This document shows, one piece after another, positions 54,201-63,159 of a stretch of 64,000 nt of DNA. The DNA lies in assembly GCA_963701375.1 (NCBI GenBank), contig CAVOZT010000004.1, positions 1,550,001-1,614,000 on the forward strand, given 5' to 3'. The stretch is from CAVXTF01 sp963701375 (GTDB lineage: Bacteria > Actinomycetota > Acidimicrobiia > Acidimicrobiales > CAVXTF01). Each line of letters opens with the position of its first letter. The stretch's first letter is position 1. The notes under the pieces were generated by a model that saw nothing but the letters and a program-made list of their open reading frames with translations, was not told where the DNA came from and searched no databases. A program made the translations under genes and the position numbers.

Positions 54201-55841
54201 CACGTCGCCCGCGCTCATCAGGCCGGCCATAGAGGCGAGGCCGCTCGGGTCGAAATACCCCTCCTGGATCGGGTCGTCCACGGCGTAGAGCACGTCCTGG
54301 GTTGCGAGGGACCCGTACTCCTGCTGCTCACGTTGCACGAACGGCCGGGTGAGCAGAGCCGGGTAGACGGTGTCGACCGTGTCGCCGAATCGGTATGCGG
54401 CGAAGTTCTGACCGGGTATCGCAAGCACCCGCGTGGCATCCGGGCCGGATCCTCCCGGTTGCGCGTTCAGGGCACCGGTTGCATCGGTGAGGAACGTCGG
54501 CAACGGCGACGGTTGCGTGAAGTTGTCGGCCACCGTGGTCCCGTTGAACACGGCGGGGTTCGCTGCGCATACGAGCCCGATCGCTGCCGCAGCTGACGCA
54601 AGCCCGGCGAGGCGGATCCTTGCTGCCAGTGCGCTCACTCCCGCACCGAGGAGCATCGCCGTGCCGAGCAGCATGAGCGGCGAAGCCCTGTCGGTCGATC
54701 TCATCGCGAGCCCTGCGGTGGTGTCGGTCATCACCCATTTCAAAAGGGCCCCGAGAGGCGACGGGTTCGTGAACGGATTCGCGCCGACGGAAAGTACGAG
54801 CCCGACGACGATGAGCAGCACGAAGTAGGCGCGGTGACGCCAGCGCACCACGACCGCAGACACGAATGCGGCGACCGGCACCGCGAAGCTCGTTGCGATG
54901 AGCCAAATCTGCTGGGTGAATTGCGTCGAGGTGCTGACCCACTGCCCGATGCGGTCAGAGCCGTAGAAGTACCAGTACCCGAGACCCCGAAGCACCTCGG
55001 ACGCGTACGAGGTCTGGCTGACGGCCTTGACCGTCTCCGTGTACTTGAGGATGTCGAGCCCGTATCCGCCTTCGATGGTGAGTCCGACGATCCACCACAA
55101 CGAGACTGCGAGGGTGAGCAGCCCGGTGCGCCACACCACGCCCCAAACCCGGTGCCAGGTCTGTTCGCGGCTTACGAGCACCGAGTAGGGGAGCCAGAGA
55201 AGTGGGCCGACACCGACGTAGATGAGCGAGCTCGCGTTCACCCCGCCGGCGGTGAGCGCGACGAGAGCGAACAGCGCCGGGTATCTCCACCCCCCTGTCC
55301 GCAGCGCGCGGTCGACCAGAGCGATGAGCCAAGGAAGCGCGGCCCACGCAAGGAGGATGACCGAGATCCTGCCCACGTACTGCAAGAAGTAGGGCGAGAG
55401 CATGTACGCGATCCCCGCGGCGAGAACGCCGGGACCGCGCATCTTGAGCGTGTGAGCCAGATAAACGACACCTGTGCCTGCGGCGAAGAGCGTCGCTCCG
55501 ACCCATAGGCGTTCCGCCGCCCACACCGGGATCCCGAGACCGTGCGTCGCCAAAAAGAACGGGCCCATCGGGAACAGGTAGCCGAGCTGCTGGTGGGTCA
55601 CGGTCCCGAGAGCGATGTCGGGGTTCCACAAAGACGCAGACTGGGTGATGAACCGTGCCGGGTCGATGAACAGGTATGACTTCGTGTCTGAGTCCACGAC
55701 GCCGGGCTGGGAGGCGAGCTGCGGGACGAACGCGAACAGCGCCACCACCAGGTACTCGAACCACGCGAGCGCAGCTGTGCGCACCGAGTGCGCAGTGCTC
55801 ACAGTGGGTTGTGGCGTGGTCGCTGCCGCTTCTCGCGCCAC
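51140..55841 (-). CDS. AftD-like arabinofuranosyltransferase with discoidin-type domains (frameshifted)
   Basis: About 1,570 residues, the largest gene here. The N-terminal GT-C half has DSDTKSYLFIDPARFITQSA, NPDIALGTVTHQQLGYLFPM, GPFFLATHGLGIPVWAAERL and many helices, matching mycobacterial AftD and DUF3367 proteins. The middle has two F5/8-type-C-like carbohydrate modules (GDTQTSWQTSAFSDPVGQWW near residue 770; NPTTMWSPGFGSKP near 1000). The C-terminal part, in a second frame after about 52183, adds membrane helices. AftD adds alpha-(1,3)-arabinofuranose to arabinogalactan and lipoarabinomannan in mycobacteria. The presence here suggests an arabinan or related glycan, but the actual sugar is inferred, not shown. 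Confidence 0.82.
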
Positions 55842-55988
55842 GAGTCTCGGTACGGTCCTCTCCTGCGCGCGGGGGATGGTCGGCGCTGCGGGCGGGTAGG
55901 TCCCGGCCCTGTCCGGCCCGGTAGTGTACGCACCGCCGGATGCGGGGCGCCGTCGCGGAGCTGCTGGCCGCGCTTTCTAGGAGGTGAC

Positions 55989-56774
55989 TTGGCCAGGCTG
56001 ACCGGGGAGCGCCCTGTCCAGGGGGTGACTCCCGACTCGTTGCTTGCCCTCCACCATGCCGGGTACGCCGCCGTGGCCGGCCACGTCGGTGCCGGCAGGC
56101 TCCTCGATCTCGGGTGCGGACAGGGATTCGAGTCCGTCAAGCTGATCGAGCCGGGAAGAAGCGTCGTCGGCGTCGACTACAGCCTCGACGCCGTCGAGCA
56201 CGCGGCGAGGATCCATCGGGGCTCCGGGCTGTCGGTCGCACGCTCCAACGCACTGGACCTGTGCATCGGCGGCGGTACCTTCGACTACGTGTGCTCGTCC
56301 CATCTGATCGAGCACTTTGAACGCCCCGAGGGCCACGTCTCCGAGATGGCACGGGTGCTTAAGCCCGAAGGCCGGGCGCTGATCCTTACTCCGAACGCAC
56401 CGGCGGACTTCGAGAATCCCTTCCATATCCACCTCTTCGACGCAGACGAGCTGAGATCGATGCTGTCGGGGTACTTCTCCGAGGTCTGGGTCGGTGGGCT
56501 CGACGCGACGCCGGCGGTCAAAGAGGATTTCAGGGGACGCCGCGAGCGCGCCGCGAAGGTCCTCTCTCTCGACGTCTTCGACATGCGCCACCGGATCCCG
56601 CGCTCTTGGTACGTAGCGGGCTACACGTGCGCGCTGCCGCTCGCGTACAGGATCATGGCGCGGCGCGATACCGGAGGCGCGAGCGGCATCACCGCCGACG
56701 ATTTCTTCGTGACCGACGAGATCGACGACACCACCCTCGTGCTGTTCGCGGTGGCGGGCAGTCCGCGAGGGTGA
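55989..56774 (+). CDS. SAM-dependent methyltransferase
   Basis: A class I methyltransferase of about 261 residues. RLLDLGCGQGFESVKLI is motif I (SAM glycines), VVGVDYSLDAVEHAARI motif II, and GTFDYVCSSHLIEHFERPEG motif III, then MARVLKPEGRALILTPN. I choose the TTG at 55989 because AGGAGGTGA lies just upstream, a perfect anti-16S match; the spacing is short. It diverges from the AftD-like gene and probably methylates a glycan or lipid-linked intermediate. coaE follows after ten bases. Confidence 0.82.
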   Translation: MARLTGERPVQGVTPDSLLALHHAGYAAVAGHVGAGRLLDLGCGQGFESVKLIEPGRSVVGVDYSLDAVEHAARIHRGSGLSVARSNALDLCIGGGTFDYVCSSHLIEHFERPEGHVSEMARVLKPEGRALILTPNAPADFENPFHIHLFDADELRSMLSGYFSEVWVGGLDATPAVKEDFRGRRERAAKVLSLDVFDMRHRIPRSWYVAGYTCALPLAYRIMARRDTGGASGITADDFFVTDEIDDTTLVLFAVAGSPRG

Positions 56775-56784
56775 GCGCGCTCGG

Positions 56785-57402
56785 GTGAGCGCCGTGACGG
56801 TCGGGCTCACCGGCGGGATCGGCTCGGGCAAGTCGACGGTGGCGAGGATGCTCGAGTCAAAGGGCGCCGTCTTGATCGATGCGGACGCAATCGCGCGCGA
56901 GGTCGTCGCCCCGGGGGGCGCTGCGTATCAACCGGTGGTCGAACGATTCGGAGACGCTGTGCTCGCCGCCGACGGCACCATCGATCGCAAGGCCCTGGCG
57001 GAGATCGTGTTCAACGACCCTGAGGCGCTCGCCGACCTGAACGCGGTCACCCATCCGGTTATCGGGCAGCTGATGGTGCAACGCCGGGAGGCGGCCGTTT
57101 CGTCGGGCGCCGTGGTGGTTATGGATATCCCGCTCCTGAAGGCGATTCACCGCGCTCAGTTGGGATTCGACGTGGTACTCGTGGTGGACGCACCGGTGGA
57201 TACGGCGGTGTCGAGGCTGGTCGAACAGCGCGGCTTCGACCGCGCCGATGCCGAGGCGAGGTTGGCGGCACAGATCAGCAGAGAAGAAAGGCGCGCGCTC
57301 GCAGACATAGTGCTCGACAACGGCGGGGATGTCGACGCTCTTCAGGCTCAGGTGGACCGGATCTGGCCCGAATTGGCCGCGCGCACCGGAACTGCCGTCT
57401 GA
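56785..57402 (+). CDS. coaE: Dephospho-CoA kinase
   Basis: CoaE of 205 residues phosphorylates dephospho-CoA, the last step of coenzyme A synthesis. VGLTGGIGSGKSTVARMLE is the P-loop, VLIDADAIAREVVAPGG the substrate Asp region, VTHPVIGQLM and VVMDIPLLKA further family blocks, and EQRGFDRADAEARLAAQI the lid. The start is a GTG at 56785. In many Actinobacteria coaE follows rpsA; here it lies in the glycan region between a methyltransferase and an acyltransferase gene, whose ATG is two bases past the coaE stop. Confidence 0.96.
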   Translation: MSAVTVGLTGGIGSGKSTVARMLESKGAVLIDADAIAREVVAPGGAAYQPVVERFGDAVLAADGTIDRKALAEIVFNDPEALADLNAVTHPVIGQLMVQRREAAVSSGAVVVMDIPLLKAIHRAQLGFDVVLVVDAPVDTAVSRLVEQRGFDRADAEARLAAQISREERRALADIVLDNGGDVDALQAQVDRIWPELAARTGTAV

Positions 57403-57403
57403 G

Positions 57404-59356
57404 ATGGAGCGACTGCGTTTCCTAGACGGGATAAGGGGCTTCGCAGTCTGCGCGGTGCTCTTGTTCCACGCAGGCGTCGCAGGAGTGAGCGGCGGACTGC
57501 TCGGTGTCGATGTGTTCTTCGTGCTGTCCGGGTACCTCATCACGAGCCTTCTCTGCGCGGAGCACAGGTCGTCAGGCACGATCCGCCTTTCGAAGTTCTG
57601 GGGAGCGAGAGCGCGGCGCCTCCTGCCCGCGTTGTTGCTGCTGCTACTGGGCGTCGCGGTTTACGCGTGGGATTACAGGGACTCCCTCGACGTAACTGCG
57701 ATCCGCGGCGACGCGATCTCGACACTGCTGTACTTCGCCAATTGGCATTTCATATTCTCGAATCAGGGATATTTCGCGCAGTCGACGGCACCTTCGCCGT
57801 TGCTCCACATGTGGTCTCTGGCCGTAGAGGAGCAGTACTACGTCATCTGGCCTCTCGTCGCAGTGTTGGTCCTTCGCACGAGGGGCCCGCGGCTCCTGGC
57901 CCGAGTGGCGGGGGTCGGTGCGGCGGCTTCTGCAGCCTTGATGGCCGCCATGTTCGTGGCCGGCGTCGGGCCGGACCGCTTGTACTACGGGACTGACACG
58001 AGGGCTCAGGCGCTTCTTGTGGGTTCGGTGCTCGGGGCGGTGGCGTCGCGTCGCGAGTGGAGAGTGGTGCCCGCCGAGTGGGCGTCCACACGCCGCGGGC
58101 GCCTGGTCGGTCCCTTGATCGGATTGACCGGCGCCGGGGTGCTTTTCTGGTCCTGGCACAGCCTGAACGGTCAAAACGCGTTCTTGTACGAGGGCGGATT
58201 CCTATTGGTGGCCCTCGCCGCCGGTGCGGTCGTCACGAGCGTCACCAGCTGGCGTAAATCCGTGCTCGCACGGGTCCTGTCGTTGCGACCCGTCGTCTAC
58301 ATAGGACGCATCTCGTACGGGCTCTACCTGTACCACTGGCCGCTCTTCCTCGCCCTCGACCACGCCCACACGGGTCTGTCCGGGGCAACCCTGCTCGCCG
58401 CGCGACTCTCTTCTACGTTCGTCGCTGCCGTCGCGTCGTTCCATCTGGTCGAGCAACCGATCAGGCGCGCGCACCTGGCGCGGAGCTGGCGGGGACTGCC
58501 GTTCGCGACGGGAGGCGCGCTCGCCACGGCGGCCGTGGTGGTGCTGGCGACGATACCGCCCGCCTTTGCTGCCGCTCCGGTCGCACTGGTGAACGGCTCG
58601 CAAGGGGAGCCGAGAGCGGAGCACGCGGCCCTTAGTCGAGCGCACGCGTTCACGACACAGCCGATACGTTTCGAACTCTTCGGTGACTCGGTAGCTTTGT
58701 CCGCCGCAGTGGGTCTCAGTTTCGAATCCATCCCACGCTACGGGGTCATGGTCCACAACGTGGGAGTCCTCGGATGCGACTTCGATGCGATACCGAGCTT
58801 GCTCGGTGGATCGCAGTACGTGAGCTGGCACTGCAGGGATTGGCAGACGAGCTGGGCGCAGACGGTCGCTTCGTACCGGCCGCAGGTAACCGGCCTGCTG
58901 ATCGGCCGCTTCGAGCTCGCCGACCACTTCTACCAAGGGAGCTGGAGGCACGTCGGGCAGCCGGAATGGGATGCTCATCTGTTGAGCGAGCTCGGCGCTG
59001 CGGTGAAGATCCTCTCGGCCGGTGGCGCGCACGTCGTGATCTTCACGTTCCCCTATATCGACCCTCCCCTCGAGCAGCCGGGCGGAGGCCCGTGGCCGGA
59101 GAACGTGCCGTCACGAGTCGACGCGTGGAACAATGTATTGAGGCAGGCGGCGGCCGATAACCCGAAGACGACAACCCTGATCGATCTGAACCACATCCTC
59201 GATCCCGACGGCCACTACACCTCCACCATCGACGGCGTCAACGTACGCAAACCGACCGACGGCATTCACGTGACAATCGACGGGGGAGAGTGGCTCGAGC
59301 CCCTGCTACTGCCCGAGATCGGCGCTCTCGGATTGCAGGTGTCCCTGAAGGGCTAG
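57404..59356 (+). CDS. Acyltransferase-3 membrane protein with C-terminal SGNH domain (second copy)
   Basis: About 650 residues, paralogous to the gene at 25347. LRFLDGIRGFAVCAVLLFHA, GVDVFFVLSGYLITSLLCAE, FWGARARRLLPALLLLLLGV, MWSLAVEEQYYVIWPLVAVL and GRISYGLYLYHWPLFLALDH define the acyltransferase half. The SGNH half has FELFGDSVALSAAV (Ser) and PTDGIHVTIDGG (Asp-His). Unlike the first copy it is in the glycan cluster, coupled to coaE. It should O-acylate an exported glycan, the two copies perhaps acting on different positions. The stop overlaps the convergent GT-C-like gene by four bases. Confidence 0.9.
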   Translation: MERLRFLDGIRGFAVCAVLLFHAGVAGVSGGLLGVDVFFVLSGYLITSLLCAEHRSSGTIRLSKFWGARARRLLPALLLLLLGVAVYAWDYRDSLDVTAIRGDAISTLLYFANWHFIFSNQGYFAQSTAPSPLLHMWSLAVEEQYYVIWPLVAVLVLRTRGPRLLARVAGVGAAASAALMAAMFVAGVGPDRLYYGTDTRAQALLVGSVLGAVASRREWRVVPAEWASTRRGRLVGPLIGLTGAGVLFWSWHSLNGQNAFLYEGGFLLVALAAGAVVTSVTSWRKSVLARVLSLRPVVYIGRISYGLYLYHWPLFLALDHAHTGLSGATLLAARLSSTFVAAVASFHLVEQPIRRAHLARSWRGLPFATGGALATAAVVVLATIPPAFAAAPVALVNGSQGEPRAEHAALSRAHAFTTQPIRFELFGDSVALSAAVGLSFESIPRYGVMVHNVGVLGCDFDAIPSLLGGSQYVSWHCRDWQTSWAQTVASYRPQVTGLLIGRFELADHFYQGSWRHVGQPEWDAHLLSELGAAVKILSAGGAHVVIFTFPYIDPPLEQPGGGPWPENVPSRVDAWNNVLRQAAADNPKTTTLIDLNHILDPDGHYTSTIDGVNVRKPTDGIHVTIDGGEWLEPLLLPEIGALGLQVSLKG

Positions 59357-61529
59357 CGGGACGGCACCCCAGTGCTCGCGGCCCTGCGTTGCTCGAGCCC
59401 GTGGCAGATCGGGGTCGGCACCGGAATCGAACGTACGGATCCGGCGAACATCGTGGTGGTGGAGACCGCCGGCGGCACCGAGCCGAGCCTGACGGCCGCC
59501 GGCGGCGCCACCGGGTAGAGCAAGGAGAAGACCGGGTTCCCGTCCATGGTGACGAAGACCATTCCGAGCTGGGTTACCAGATCTACCTGGACCTGGTGTG
59601 GGCCGGGTGAGACGGCGACCGCCTGCTCCTGGTACCAGGCAAGCGACGTTGCGCCTGGCAGCTTCTGATCGAATATGTAGGAGAAGCTGAAGAGGTCACC
59701 GCCCTCCCAGGTGACAGCGACCACGTCCTGGGGTGTGGCACCGCCGGTGACGAGCAGAAGCTGGCGCTCACCCAGATCGGTGCGAGAGAAAGTGACCTGG
59801 AGGCGCACGGCACCGCCACCGGCCCCGAGCTCGACCGGTTGCCAGACGTTGCCGTCGAACTGGTAGACCGCGTCGCAGGTCCTCCCGACCACTGCGAGGG
59901 TGAGGGGTGGGGCGCTCGCCGGTAGGCCGGAGACGAACAGCACGCCTGATCCCGGCCCGCCGAAAAGCGACCTGTCGATCTGCTGCTGGAACGCGACCAT
60001 GCCGGCGCGCTCGGGGAATCGAGACGAGCGGTCCGAGCTCGCGCTGGTAGAAGAGGCTCAGCGAAAACGTCGCCCACAGACCGAACAGCGCGAGAACGAC
60101 GAGCAGTACCGCGCCTACCGCTCGTGCTACAGGAGCGATCGTCGCGACGCGGCGTATCACGACGTGCCATCCGACCAATCCGGCAAGCAACAGGAATGGC
60201 ATGGCGTCAGCCAGGTAGCGCTGAGCTATGAAAGCGATGGTCAAGATGCCGTAGGTTCCGGCGGCGGCCCCGACGAGCGGGAGTCGCAGTGTCGCGACCC
60301 CCGGTGCCTCACAAACCGTGCCTGTGTCCGTGTCCGTGTCCGTGCGCGTGCCCGTGCGAGAGCCGGAGCCCGGCTTGTAGACCTTGACGATGCCCACCAC
60401 TGCCAGGATGAAGAGTGCGGGCATGCAGGCCGTGACGCTCGAGGTCCAATCCCTGGAGTCGTAGAGGACGTTGCCCAGAACGAGAGCTTTTCCGGGAAAA
60501 AACAGCCATGGGAAAAGCCGGGTCACCGCCAGCGCGTCGGGTCTCACGAATTGGAGCATGTTGGTCGGCAGGAACTTCAACCCGAACAAACTTCCGCCGT
60601 TGCTCGCGAGCACGGCCTGACGGTGGGCGTTCTCCATCGAGAACACTTGTCGGGTAACGGGGATGTTGAACAGCGAGCCGAACTTGACGTCGTTGACCGC
60701 GGCGTACAGAGCGAGTGGGACCGCCGTGGCTGCGATCAGTCCTATGGAGAATCGGCCGGGCCGGTCGGCCAACCGGACACCGAGCGTGCGCACCGTGCGT
60801 CGCGCCGCCGGCTCCAAGCGCTCGAGGCGAGTCGCCGACCAGGCGAGCAGGTACACCGACGCGACGAGCGCCAGGGCAACGAGGGGACCGGCGCCGACCG
60901 ATCCCCGGGTGAGCATCGCCAACGTCGCGAAGACCCCGGTGGAAACGAGCCGCCCTGCTACCGGTCGTTCCAAGAATCCGAGCAGTGAGAAGAATGCACC
61001 GAGGGTGAACGCAGCACCCCACATCTCGGCCTCCTCGTAAACCTGCGCGGTGGAGCCGAGGAAGAACAGAATCGATCCCAAGCCGATGACCACGATGAGG
61101 GCGGCGGTGAGCAGGCACTCGGACCGACGCAGATCGGCGGGACCCCGCACCATTCCACGTATTCGCCAACAGAGGAGAGCGACGAACGTGAGCGCAAGCA
61201 GGAAACCGATCAGCAGTGAAGGTTGGGTGAGACGACCGTCGAGGCGATGGGTGAACACGAGCACCGGGATGCGAAGGAACGCCGGCACCGGTCCGTAGTA
61301 CATGTCGGTCCGGCTGCCCGTCCGGATACCCTCGATCGTCAGGATATTTGCCGGCATGCTCCAAGTCCCGCGCAACAGTGAGCGCGCCTGCGCATCGTAG
61401 AAATTTCGAGAACGGCGCGGACTGGAGAAAGTTGAAGGTGCCGTCCGTGACGAGCCACGCGAACGCGGCTCCGCAGATCGCTATGGCAGCAGCGCAACTA
61501 CGAGCGAACCTGCCTGCCTCGCTCTGCAC
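59353..61529 (-). CDS. GT-C-like membrane glycosyltransferase (two frameshifts)
   Basis: About 725 residues after repair. The N terminus has SCAAAIAICGAAFAWLVTDG and FLQSAPFSKFYDAQARSLL, then MYYGPVPAFLRIPVLVF, a GT39-like first periplasmic loop. Ten or so helices follow, with SILFFLGSTAQVYEEAEMWG and TRGSVGAGPLVALALVASV. The C-terminal 200 residues are soluble and beta-rich (VFVTMDGNPVFSLLYP) and may bind carbohydrate. Extra T near 61402 and extra C near 60016 break the frame; repair gives KFYDAQARS and SIPERAGMVAFQQQID. The donor would be a polyprenyl-linked sugar. A short TD/TG-rich hexamer repeat lies in a loop. Confidence 0.72.
60318..60359. repeat. Seven tandem hexamers in the GT-C-like gene
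   Basis: Units GTGCCT, GTGTCC (three times), GTGCGC, GTGCCC and GTGCGA run without a gap. On the coding strand they give alternating TD/TG/TR pairs in a hydrophilic loop. Two-codon units mean slippage keeps the frame. Confidence 0.8.
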
Positions 61530-61537
61530 GAAGCGAC

Positions 61538-61547
61538 TCTAGACTCC
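61538..61547. promoter_or_regulatory. Overlapping divergent -10 boxes in a 22-bp gap
   Basis: The sequence ACTCTAGACT at 61537-61546 carries TAGACT on the plus strand and TAGAGT on the minus strand. Each ends six bases before the GTG start of its gene (plus 61552, minus 61529), so both mRNAs would be leaderless. The two boxes share the central TCTAGA, so the polymerase could serve only one direction at a time. Confidence 0.55.
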
Positions 61548-61551
61548 GCGT

Positions 61552-63159
61552 GTGAACGATCCAGAGTCTCTGCACGCGTCCGTGCAGCCGACGGTCGGCT
61601 TGATAGCCATCGGGTCGTACGATTACGGGCTCTTATCCCGATCACTTTCCGAGATTCCCCCGGATGTGAAGCCGTGGATAAAGGGGTTGCTCATCCCGGT
61701 GCTCGAAGGGCCTGCCGACGGTCGCCAGCTCGATGGTCATGCGCGCACGAACGACGTGAAGGACCTGGAGCGTCTAGCCGAGCAGTGCGACCTTCCGATC
61801 ACCGTTGTCACGTTGCCCGAGGAAGGCGCGAAATACGGTGCGATTCAAAAGGTCGCGTTCAGCTGGGCTATCGATCAACGGTTCGATATCACGGTCGTCG
61901 TCCATGCCTCGGGACACTTTCCGCTGAACGCACTCGACCAGATGATCGCTCCGATCGCGTCCAACGAGGCGGGTGGCGTCTTTGCCCGACGCGTCAAGGC
62001 GGGTCGGGCGAAGGCGGGAAGAGGTATCTCGTGGTGGAAAGTCCTCGGAAATCGGTACTTGTGCAGTGTGCTCAACCGGATTGTCGGGCACACGGCTCAC
62101 GAGTGGCTCTGCCCGTTCCGGGCCTACTCGACGGCTGTGCTCGGTTCGATGCCGTTTCTCAACAACTCGGACGACCACGTCTTCGACCTCGAGATGCTCG
62201 TCGGATGTGTGGAGTTGCACGAACGACTCGAGGAAGTCCGGGTTCCGGTCGAACCTGATGCCGGATTCAGCTTCACCGACTGCATTCGTCTTGCGAGGGA
62301 CTCGGTCATTGCCACCCTCCGGTACAGGTTCCACAAGATGGGGTTCGGGACGGGATCGACGGCGTTCAACAGCCTCACCTACGAGGTCAAGGTGGAGGAG
62401 AATTCCTCTCACGACAGCCTGCTTCGGTGGTTGAGGGAGTTTCCCCCGGGTCGAGTCCTGGACATCGGGTGCTCCGACGGTCAGTTCGGACAACTTCTCG
62501 AGCAGATGGGCCACACGGTCACCGGTGTCGACATCAAGGCTTCACCCGGAGTAGAGGAGCGAATCTCGCACTTCGTCGCGGCGAATCTCGAAGAAGGCCT
62601 TGCCGGGCATTTCGAAGAGGAGGAGCTCTTCGACGTCATCGTTCTGGCGGACGTGCTCGAACACGTCAGGTCACCCGAAGTCCTGCTCCGCGGCGCAAGA
62701 GCCCTCCTTGAGCCCGGCGGAAGCATCCTGGTGAGCATCCCGAACATCGGTCACTGGTACGGCCGGTTCAAGGTCGGCTTCGGCCTGTTCTCGTACGACC
62801 GAAGGGGTCTGTTCGATTCCGGCCACCTCCGCTTCTTCACCCGCGTCAACTTCCAGCGGATCGTGGCGGTCGAACAACTCGAGATCGTCCGGTTCGGCGC
62901 GACGAGCACGCCGATAGTGAACGTGCTCTCCAGGGGCGCGGGATCTCGAGGAGATAGCTCTGCCTCTAATAGCGCCGCGTCTCGGGGCGCGGTCAAACTG
63001 CTCTCGAAGGCCCTGTCGGGGGTCAGCGGCGCGGCGATCAGTCTCTGGCCGACGCTCTTCGGGTATCAGCTTCTGTTCGAGCTCCGGCTCCCGGCGCGCA
63101 GAGGTCCGGACGTCCTGCGGCTGGTCAAGCTCGAACCGTCTCCCGTCACCGGCTCCTAG
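61552..63159 (+). CDS. Bifunctional GT2-like / class I SAM methyltransferase fusion
   Basis: A protein of 535 residues. Residues 15-270 resemble a dolichyl-phosphate-mannose-synthase-type GT2 domain (LPEEGAKYGAIQKVAFSWAI; WLCPFRAYSTAVL; DDHVFDLEMLVGCV). The usual DxD segment reads VVVHASGHFPLNALDQMIAP, with His-Ala-Ser-Gly where DADGQ would be, so catalysis is doubtful. Residues 300-470 are a methyltransferase: RVLDIGCSDGQFGQLLEQMG, VTGVDIKASPG and FDVIVLADVLEHVRSPEVLL. This fusion is known in polysaccharide clusters. It may modify an acceptor by methylation with the GT domain as a binding partner. The GTG start has a TAGACT box six bases upstream. Confidence 0.78.
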   Translation: MNDPESLHASVQPTVGLIAIGSYDYGLLSRSLSEIPPDVKPWIKGLLIPVLEGPADGRQLDGHARTNDVKDLERLAEQCDLPITVVTLPEEGAKYGAIQKVAFSWAIDQRFDITVVVHASGHFPLNALDQMIAPIASNEAGGVFARRVKAGRAKAGRGISWWKVLGNRYLCSVLNRIVGHTAHEWLCPFRAYSTAVLGSMPFLNNSDDHVFDLEMLVGCVELHERLEEVRVPVEPDAGFSFTDCIRLARDSVIATLRYRFHKMGFGTGSTAFNSLTYEVKVEENSSHDSLLRWLREFPPGRVLDIGCSDGQFGQLLEQMGHTVTGVDIKASPGVEERISHFVAANLEEGLAGHFEEEELFDVIVLADVLEHVRSPEVLLRGARALLEPGGSILVSIPNIGHWYGRFKVGFGLFSYDRRGLFDSGHLRFFTRVNFQRIVAVEQLEIVRFGATSTPIVNVLSRGAGSRGDSSASNSAASRGAVKLLSKALSGVSGAAISLWPTLFGYQLLFELRLPARRGPDVLRLVKLEPSPVTGS

